From assembly GCA_016712265.1 (NCBI GenBank), contig JADJRJ010000027.1, forward strand, positions 372,001-436,000: a stretch of DNA of 64,000 bases, read 5' to 3'. This DNA is from Gemmatimonadota bacterium (lineage in GTDB: Bacteria; Gemmatimonadota; Gemmatimonadetes; Gemmatimonadales; Gemmatimonadaceae). Positions 55,150 through 62,391 of this stretch are shown piece after piece. Position 1 is the first letter of the stretch. The number at the start of each line of letters is the position of its first letter. Both the position numbers and the translations under genes were made by a program. Under the pieces are notes generated by a model. The model worked only from the letters and a program-made list of their open reading frames with translations. It did not search any database and was not told the origin of the DNA.

Positions 55150-55923
55150 AGTGCTCCGCAGAGACCACTGCGCGAGGTTGCGAGGGAGTCGGGCGAAGCA
55201 CGGATGAGGCAGCGCGGACCTGCGAGACGACCGGTCGAGGTCGCGAGGGAGCAGGGCGTCGGGCGCACATCGCAGGGCGGACTGCAGAGACCATTGGTCG
55301 AGATCGCGCGGCAACCGGGGGCTGCGTGCTCAAGACAGCGCGGACTTCGCGGACAACTGAGCGACGCCGCCCGGGAGCTGAGCGCCGCGCGCACACGCCA
55401 GGGTGAATCGCGGAGACGACCCGGCGGGGGCGCGAGAGAACAGCGCGCCAGCCGCATGAGGCACGGCGAACTTGGGAGATGACTGCGCGAGGTCGCGAGA
55501 GAACAGCGCGCCGGCCGCATGAGGCACCGCGAGCTTCGGAGATGCCTGCGCGAGGTCGCGAGAGAACAGCGCGCCGGCCGCATGAGGCACCGCGAGCTTC
55601 GGAGATGCCTGCGCGAGGTCGCGAGAGAACAGCGCGCCGGCCGCATGAGGCACCGCGAGCTTCGGAGATGCCTGCGCGAGGTCGCGAGAGAACAGCGCGC
55701 CGGCCGCATGAGGCACCGCGAGCTTCGGAGATGATTGCGCGAGGTCGCGAGAGAACAGCGCGCCGGCCGCATGAGGCACAGCGAGCTTCAGAGATGACTG
55801 CGCGAGGTCGCGAGAGAACAGCGCGCCGGCCGCATGAGGCTCGGCGAACTTGGGAGATGACTGCGCGAGGTCGCGAGAGAACAGCGCGCCGGCTGCATGA
55901 GGCTGGGCGAGCTGCGGAGACAA
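55150..55923. repeat. 63-bp tandem repeat array
   Basis: About a dozen units of exactly 63 bases. Units from about 55483 to 55920 are nearly identical (each with CTGCGCGAGGTCGCGAGAGA). Units before 55483 and after 55920 are diverged but keep the spacing. The length is a multiple of three, and also six turns of B-DNA. There are no spacers, so it is not a CRISPR. The plus frame reads L-R-E-V-A-R-E-Q-R-A-G-R-M-R-H-R-E-L-R-R-C per unit, and TGA replaces the last codon in four units. The minus strand has an uninterrupted frame. Confidence 0.9.
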
Positions 55924-56373
55924 TTGAGTCGAGTTACACGCGGGCAGGGCGCTGTGTGCAGACGGCAGTGCGGCACGGCGAGACAGCAGTGCGGGCGATT
56001 GCGGAAGCGTCGCGGTCACGTCGAGCGACACTGCGCGGAGGGTAGCTGTCACAGATTGCCGTGCACCCTCCAGTGTTGGGCGGGCAACCCTGACGGGGCG
56101 CAACGCGATAGGGAGTGGGGAGCGAGCCACCGGTAGTGCATCGCTCGCACCTGCCGGGTGCGGCTTGTTCGGGCCGCCTGCGCGCCGGCGACCAACCGCA
56201 GCCCGGCTCCGAGGCAACAGTGTGAGCCTGGTGGATGGTGGGGCCGGGGTTGCACGGACAGGTGCGGGACTTGTCGGTGCAGCTGCGACCGGACCGGAGG
56301 TAGGTGCACGAGTCGCCGCGGGGGCGGCGGGGCTGTGCGAACTATCCGGAAATTCCGGAGAGTTCAGTGCCAA
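55330..56373 (-). CDS. possible Ala/Pro/Ser-rich repeat protein (doubtful)
   Basis: An uninterrupted minus-strand frame of 347 codons starts at a TTG with no clear ribosome binding site. The first 150 residues are low-complexity (Pro, Ala, Ser, Arg). The rest is a 21-residue repeat VPHAAGALFSRDLAQASPKL plus Ala. In the diverged units the repeat pattern is lost in this frame (SRDLAQ becomes SRAPAG, then LPGGVAQ), whereas the opposite strand keeps it, so I think this is probably a shadow frame. A gene finder would probably call it. Confidence 0.25.
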   Translation of the reverse strand: MALNSPEFPDSSHSPAAPAATRAPTSGPVAAAPTSPAPVRATPAPPSTRLTLLPRSRAAVGRRRAGGPNKPHPAGASDALPVARSPLPIALRPVRVARPTLEGARQSVTATLRAVSLDVTATLPQSPALLSRRAALPSAHSALPACNSTQLSPQLAQPHAAGALFSRDLAQSSPKFAEPHAAGALFSRDLAQSSLKLAVPHAAGALFSRDLAQSSPKLAVPHAAGALFSRDLAQASPKLAVPHAAGALFSRDLAQASPKLAVPHAAGALFSRDLAQASPKLAVPHAAGALFSRDLAQSSPKFAVPHAAGALFSRAPAGSSPRFTLACARGAQLPGGVAQLSAKSALS

Positions 56374-56595
56374 ACAGGAGGAGGGCCAGGGTTCTCAACG
56401 AACTCGCAAATGTCGTTTGCAAGGTGCCGCGGAAGGGTCGCCACATCCCCGCGTCGCGCAAGGCGTCGCAGCTTCTTCGGGCCGCACTCATCAGCGGATC
56501 GTCTGACACGCTCCGACGGAGCACGCGTGTCCACCGGCGGCCAACTCAGCATCACCGCACGTTGTGGCACCGCTGGTGCTCCGATTGGTCGAGGT

Positions 56596-56940
56596 TCATT
56601 CCCCGGTCGTTCTGAACGACCGCGCGACTCCTTCACCCGGATATCGCAGCGCATTGCGGTGCAGCTTCTCCGCAATAGCGCCACCGAGGTCGATTCCCGT
56701 TCGATTGCACAGCAGCATCAACAGGATTCCCACGTCTCCGATCTCGTCGGCCAGGGACGGCCGCAAATCGCCACGAGCGGCCTCGTCCGCCCGATCAGTA
56801 GGCACCCAGCGCAGGAGCGCCAGCAACTCCCCAGCCTCTGATGCCAGCGCCATCGCGAGGTTCTTGGGATCGTGGAACTGCCCCCACTCGCGTTCCTCGG
56901 CGAACCGCACGACTTCGCCCTGCAGCTCGTGGAGTTGCAT
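56596..56940 (-). CDS. MazG-like nucleotide pyrophosphohydrolase
   Basis: Start set at ATG 56940, two bases after the HNH stop. The 114-residue protein has the all-alpha NTP pyrophosphatase motifs: FHDPKNLAMALASEAGELL (ExxE-type metal ligands) and LADEIGDVGILLMLLCNR (ExxD). It resembles the short MazG-like group (RS21-C6/iMazG), which hydrolyses non-canonical or phage-altered dNTPs. It is the last gene of the restriction operon, so it may have a role in defence or in limiting damage. It is intact. Confidence 0.9.
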   Translation of the reverse strand: MQLHELQGEVVRFAEEREWGQFHDPKNLAMALASEAGELLALLRWVPTDRADEAARGDLRPSLADEIGDVGILLMLLCNRTGIDLGGAIAEKLHRNALRYPGEGVARSFRTTGE

Positions 56941-56942
56941 GC

Positions 56943-57874
56943 TCACCTCCGGAACACGGTGTCGTTGTGCCACTCAAGAAGCTCGCGCGACGGTCGCACC
57001 TCCGGCGCCGTCGGCAATCGAATGGCACGGCCCTCAAGGTCGTAGTACACCCGACCATTCTGCCACTCTTCCCGCAGGCGTGGGCTGACCCGAAAGCTGC
57101 CACTCGGTTCGACCGTCACATAGCCACGATCGAAGAGCTTGTGTACATCCGACCGGAGCAGGAGGCCGTTGCTGAGTTGGTGAAGACCGCCGCTGGTCAC
57201 CGGTCGGATGTGTGCCGCCTCCAGAACGGGCATCGTTCGCTCTCCAGTTATCGCGCAGCGCCGTTCATAGGCGTCGGCAACCATGAGCGAGAATGCCCCT
57301 GACCGAGCCGACGCCGAACTATGCTCTCGCCGAACTGCATCGCAGGCGCCTCTCCCTCGTAAGTGCGTCGTCCGGCTTCCGCCCGAAGTGCTTCCGTCAC
57401 CTGCGCGAGAAGACGTGAACCAACTGGCGAAGACGCCGCGTACCGTTGTCCCTGGGGGCTGTTGACCTCGTACTCCGGTGGCACCTTGAACCAGCGGTCC
57501 CGCGGCAGAAAGAAAGGTGCCGTGAGAACAATGCAACCGATGACACTGTTGGCCGCCTGCTCTGGTGGCCCCTCGAACTTCCGGTATCGTGCGATGAGAT
57601 CGAGCAAAGATCGGTAGTCGCGCGTTCCATTCTTCTGGCCGAAGGCATCCCAGACCTGGTAGAGCGGCGCGAAGGAGAAGTGCGTGTAGGTACCACCCCC
57701 AACGATTGCATGATCGGGTGCACCGAAGCGGAAGAGCAGCAAGTCACCGCTTGCCAGCGCTGAGAACCGCTGCTTGCCACCGGGGCGCCAGAAGTTGACC
57801 TCATCCGGGAGGGGATGCTGTTGGCTCAGGTGCTGGTACCAATCGCGATCGGTAGGATAGATGTAAACGTTCAT
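56943..57874 (-). pseudogene. HNH endonuclease, one frameshift
   Basis: From ATG 57874 the protein begins MNVYIYPTDRDWYQHL, continues through EVNFWRPGGKQRF and FLPRDRWFKVPPEYEVNSPQ, and reaches RRRLGQG. The HNH part (AYERRCAITGERTMPVLEAAHIRP, NGLLLRSDVHKLFDRGY) is in the next frame. Adding one G to the GGGG near 57295-57298 joins them into LGQGAFSLMV. The family is a common stand-alone HNH nuclease (about 310 residues) near restriction genes. The start lies 13 bases after the stop of the GWDGYG gene. Confidence 0.85.
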
Positions 57875-57887
57875 GATCGGTTGCGGA

Positions 57888-58354
57888 TCATGTGGGACGG
57901 TCCACGAGCGGGGCGCCTTGGGCTTGGCGATTAACCGCCTGGCGAATCCCTGCGAGAACCACAGCGGGCAACTCCGCACCGGCGGGTGCGTTCCCTTGAC
58001 CCTGATCCCATCGCAGACATCCATCCAGACGAGGAGCCCGTCCGGCTGTACCGATAGCAGAAAGGTCCTGTTGGGCTGCTGGTACCACTCGAACGCGACT
58101 GCCCCGTCGGGATGCGCGCTTACGTCAGGCTGTGGAAGATCGGGGTCAACGAGGCGCAGCACCTTCTCCGCGAGTTCGATCGTGAGGGACGAGACGGGTA
58201 GGGCGCCATAGCCGTCCCATCCGGCATGGCCACACTCGACGGCGAGCGCGCGAAGCTCAACCGCAGCATCGACAGGCGGACGGTTCTCTTCCTCGGGATC
58301 ATGGCTTCGTTGCCGCTCCCTTGATGTATGGAACTCTTCACCCGAGTGACTCAT
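57888..58354 (-). pseudogene. small GWDGYG-motif protein of unknown function, one frameshift
   Basis: The start overlaps the res stop (ATGA). The protein has AVECGHAGWDGYGALPVS, then DVSAHPDGAVAFEWYQQP and LLVWMDVCDGIRVKG. In the present frame it would run on and fuse to the HNH protein. One added G near 57993-57996 would give the natural ending (APAGAELPAVVLAGIRQA ... VDRPT, stop at 57888). Such proteins occur as small orphan genes next to toxin-like or nuclease genes; the activity is unknown. I infer about 154 residues. Confidence 0.65.
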
Positions 58355-61300
58355 TCCCCCGACTCTCGCGCGCTGCTCGCAATCATCTCATCCAGCGACT
58401 CCCCGGACCAGTATCGCGGCTCGGGCTCGGACACGGCCTTCGCGTGCGCGCGGAGTACATCGTAGTGCCGCTTCGCGCATTCGATCTTGCTCCTCTCTGT
58501 ATCGAACAACTTGTCCAGCGACGCTGTGTGCTTTGTCTCGGCAACACAGTACAGCTTGTCGCCGTCGTCGGTGGTGACCAGAACCGCCCAGTCGGGATTG
58601 TACGCACCGAGCGGCGTCGGCACAGTGAACCATCCGGGCAACTTGGCGTACACCTTGACGGCACTGCTCTTCTCCATCGCGTCGGCAAAGCTGCGCTCGG
58701 GTTCGGAATCGTAAATCACGCTATCCAGAACGCTCTTGGTGGCATTCTCCATCATGTTGCGTACGTATCCCGTCAGCTCCTGCTGGAGAAACAGCTCCTG
58801 GGCGTAGTACTCGGTGTCGCCGAGCCGTTGGTAGCGCACGCCATCCACGAGGGCGAGTCGCTTGCGGTGGTTGATCGCATTGGCGGCAAGGTCGATGAAC
58901 TGCTGGGGATTACGCTTGAAGTCGTCGAGGCGTCCACTGTCGATCAGTATGCGACAGATCGTGCGACGCGTGAGCTGCGTGCGATCCTGCAACACCGTCA
59001 GGATGTCGGGTAGCTCGATGTCCTTCTCCTCCATCACGACGGGGGCAGATGAGCCTGTCTCCCTGGCGTCCACTCCGCCGACGTCAATACGGATCTGCGC
59101 CGTGCGCCAGACGAGGCGCGTCCGTGACACCGGCGGTGCAGTGCGCAGGGCGTCGACGCATTCGCTGATGAGTTTCTCGTTGTCAAACTGGACGCGGTAC
59201 GTGGTCTTGTATTTCACGGCGTCCCAGAGGCGCTGGAACTCCGCGTCATCCAGCACCGCCTGTCGCGCGCGCACCGTGCGTCGCTCGTCAGCATTCCGGA
59301 TCTCCAGCCGCCCCGCGTGCTTGCGCAGGATGTCCTCGATCTGCTCGTGCTGCGCCCTGAACGCGTCAGGCAGAGGCACGGCGCCGCTCCTCAGCGCGCT
59401 GCGCAGTGCGTCTGTTACTCGTCCGGCTCCGTCGATGTAACCCAGTTGATGCAGCGCCGTCCAGAGTTCCTTCGAGCGCTCGTAGCCCAGGATACCGTCT
59501 CTCCCGTCTGCGGCGACGGCGCTCAGGCCGGTGAACGCATGATCGGGGACGATACCAAAGCGCATCCCGGTCTCGGTTTCGATCTCCTTCTGGAGCTGGT
59601 CCGCGAACTCCTCGTAGCTCTCGCTGGCAATGACAGTCAGCGTATTGACTTCGAAGCCACGAAGGCGCTGCCCTTCCTGATTGACGCAGAGGCGTAGCCC
59701 TCGGCCCAGGGTCTGACGCCGCTCTCGCTCGCTTCGCATGTCACGCAGGGAGCAGATCTGGAACACATTTGGGTTGTCCCAGCCTTCCCGTAGCGCCGAG
59801 TGCGAGAAGATGAATCGAAGTGGGGTCTCGAAGGAGAGCAGCCGTTCCTTATCCCGCATGATGAGGTTGTACGCGTCATCGTCCGCCGCGGAGTTGCCTT
59901 TGGAGTCTTTGAACAACTCCACCGATTGGCCGCGGATCTTCTTTCGGTCCTTCGCGAAGTAGCCGTCGTGCGCCTCTGCTGCCGAAGCGGACGGATCAAC
60001 GCCCGCGAAGAGATCGTTGAAGTCTGGATGGCGGGCCAGACGCGCAAACTCCTCCTCGAAGATCCGCGCGTACTCTCCTTTGATTGGCGAGCCGTCCTGG
60101 TCGTACTCGCGATACTTCGCCACCTCCTCGATGAAGAAGAGGAGAGCACCTTGATCCCCTTGGGTCGCAGGCGCCGCTCCTTCTCCAAGTGTTGCTGGAT
60201 GGTCTTGCGGATCATCAGGCGTTGCAGCGAGGTGCTCTCCACATCGCCGAATGCCTCGCCCGGGCGCAGCCACTCCTCCCCACCGGGGCGGCGCAACTCC
60301 ATGCGCTCGTTCCCCCTGCTCGCCTGCAACTCCCCGACCCGCATTCCCTGGTACACATCGCGGTGGCCGCTGGTCTCCCAGAGGTCGTCGCCATCACGAA
60401 CCGTGGTCACCTTGCGGGAAACACTCGACGCACCCGCGACATCCAGTTCCACCTGCGCCGTCACCACTCCCTTCTTCGCTGAGACCTTGACCAGGCGCAC
60501 AAACGGCTTGTTGAACCCGGCGTCCACGGTGCCGGCGGCCACCTCGATCTGCTTCACCAGCTTGCGCTGATAAGCGCTGACGGCGTCCAGCTGGTACACC
60601 ATATGGTGCGGATTCTTGTGCGTCGCCGAGTATCGCAGCACGCAGAGCGGGTTCATCTCGCGAATCGCCTTCGCTCCCTGCCCCTCATCGCCGCCTTCAA
60701 CCGACTGAGGTTCATCGATGATCACGATCGGCGAGGTCGCACGGATCAGGTCGATCGGCTTCTCACCACTCAGCTGATCACGTTCCTGATAGACCACCGC
60801 GTGGTCTCTGCGCGTGAGCGCCTGGACGGTGACCACCATGATCTGGATGTGCGCACTGGTGGCGAAGTTGCGCACCTCACCCAATCGGGCTGAGTCGTAC
60901 ACGAAGTGGCCGACGGGCACACCGTCGTAGAGACCCCGCAAGTGGTCCGCCGTGATCTCGATCGACTTGCGGACACCTTCCTTGATGGCCACCGATGGCA
61001 CCACGATCACGAACTTCGAGAAGCCGTATGACTTGTGCAGCTCGAGGATCGTGCGCAGATACACATAGGTTTTCCCGGTACCAGTCTCCATCTCCACGCT
61101 GAAGTTCATGGAGGCAATCGCGTCGTCAGGCCGGAGCCCCTGCCGCAACTGAATGGCCTTGAGGTTGGCCAGGATCTCTTCCTCCAGCAGCAGGAGGCGG
61201 TTGCCGACACCCAGATCGCTGAACTGCTCTGTCTGCTGCGCCCGCGGCCGCGACACCGTGAACTCGGTGCGTCCATGTTCCTGGCCCTTGAAGAGGTCGC

Positions 61301-61358
61301 GGACCGCGGCGATCGCTTCCAGTTGGTAGTCGAGGTCGGGCTCGAAGTGGAGCTTCAT
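58351..61358 (-). pseudogene. res: type III restriction enzyme Res subunit, one frameshift
   Basis: From ATG 61358 the protein shows FSVEMETGTGKTYVYLRTI (Walker A), IVIIDEPQSVEGG (Walker B), VLRYSATHKNPHH, GIKVLS, then after the shift LFFIEEVAKYREYDQDG, SALREGWDNPNVFQ, RQTLGRGLRLCVN (motif VI) and a C-terminal nuclease (NPDWAVLV ... CVAETKHT). Adding one base near 60141-60143 restores LSLFFIEEV. About 1,000 residues, as expected. It cleaves DNA after ATP-driven movement when two unmodified sites are met. The start overlaps rhuM and the stop overlaps the GWDGYG gene, both as ATGA. Confidence 0.9.
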
Positions 61359-62391
61359 TGCTTCGACTCCTTGCGCGAGCCCTTTGGTCCCTTGGGCAAT
61401 CTCTTGAGCGCGGCTTCGAAATGCTGATCGACAGGTTGCGGTAGCGCGTCCTGTTGCTTCCGCCACGTGTCCAGCTCGGCCGACGCCTTCAGTTCCGCAT
61501 TCTCGTGAGAGATGGTCCCGGCATGCGACAGGATCTCTCGCTCCGAGAGTTGCAAGAAGTCGTCAAGCTTGGCGATCCAGTCGCCCATGTGCATCAAGCG
61601 CCGCGACATTGCCTGTAACTCGGCGAAGTCGAGATAGGCCGACACGATCAGGTTGAGCGCGTTCAGCTCGTCGCTGTTCAGGAAGTTCTTGGCCACCGTC
61701 ACATCCTGACGACGGATTCGACGACCCTGGGGTGGCACCGTAAGCCCCATGTTCGGCTTGCTCGCGTCAGCCCGGCGGTAGATCACCTCGGCCGCGGTCT
61801 GCCCGTGAGCCGCCCAATGCATCTTGTTCTGGACGGTCTGGAAGAAGCGCTGTGATGCTTCCGCCGAGGGGTCGTAATCCACGCTCGTGGCGTAGATGTC
61901 GAGGACTTTGCGCCAGAAGAGCCGCTCTGATGAGCGGATGTCGCGGATCCGTGCAAGAAGCTCATCGAAGTAGCTCCCTCCACCAGCATCCTTGAGGCGC
62001 TGGTCGTCCATGGTGAAGCCCTTGACCAGGTACTCGCGGAGCCGTTCGGTGGCCCATTGGCGGAAGAGGGCACCCCGTGCTGAGCGAACGCGGTAGCCGA
62101 CCGCAATAGTGGCGTCCAGGTGATAGTGGGCGAGTTCCCTTGTGACCTCGCGCCCCCTCCTTTCGAACTTGCAAATAGTATTTGCAAGTTGCCCCCTACG
62201 AGTTCCCCAGACTCGTAGATCTCGACCAGGTGGTGTGAGATGTTCTGCGGCGTAACCTCATACAGGGCAGCGAGTTGCGCCTGCGTCAGCCAGACGCTGT
62301 CGCCATCCAGTCTGACCTGGATATCCGTGCCCCCGTCCCCGCGGTAGAGGACGATCTGACCTGAGGGAGGCTGTTCCTGGCTGCCGCTCAC
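61355..62391 (-). pseudogene. RhuM-family protein, one frameshift
   Basis: GTG 62391 overlaps the mod stop (GTGA). The N-terminal DNA-binding-like part (VRLDGDSVWLTQAQLAALYE, then VTPQNISHHLVEIYESGEL) breaks near 62192-62196. One extra G gives GGQLANTICKFERRGREV and continues through HYHLDATIAVGYRVRSARG, FRQWATERLREYLVKGFTM and a C-terminal helical domain (ERLFWRKVLDIYATSVDYD). RhuM-like genes often sit between mod and res of type III systems; their action is not established. About 346 residues. Confidence 0.85.
62166..62190. repeat. 25-bp perfect palindrome inside rhuM
   Basis: AACTTGCAAATA, a central G, and TATTTGCAAGTT form a perfect inverted repeat with 12-base arms. It is AT-rich in a GC-rich gene and lies two bases from the G/C run where the rhuM frame breaks. 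It encodes the LANTICKF part of the protein. Whether it is a binding site or chance codon use is unknown. Confidence 0.7.

Noticed and set aside
55438..55923. CRISPR-like array
   Set aside because: Units are contiguous 63-bp tandem repeats with no unique spacers, and no cas genes are present.
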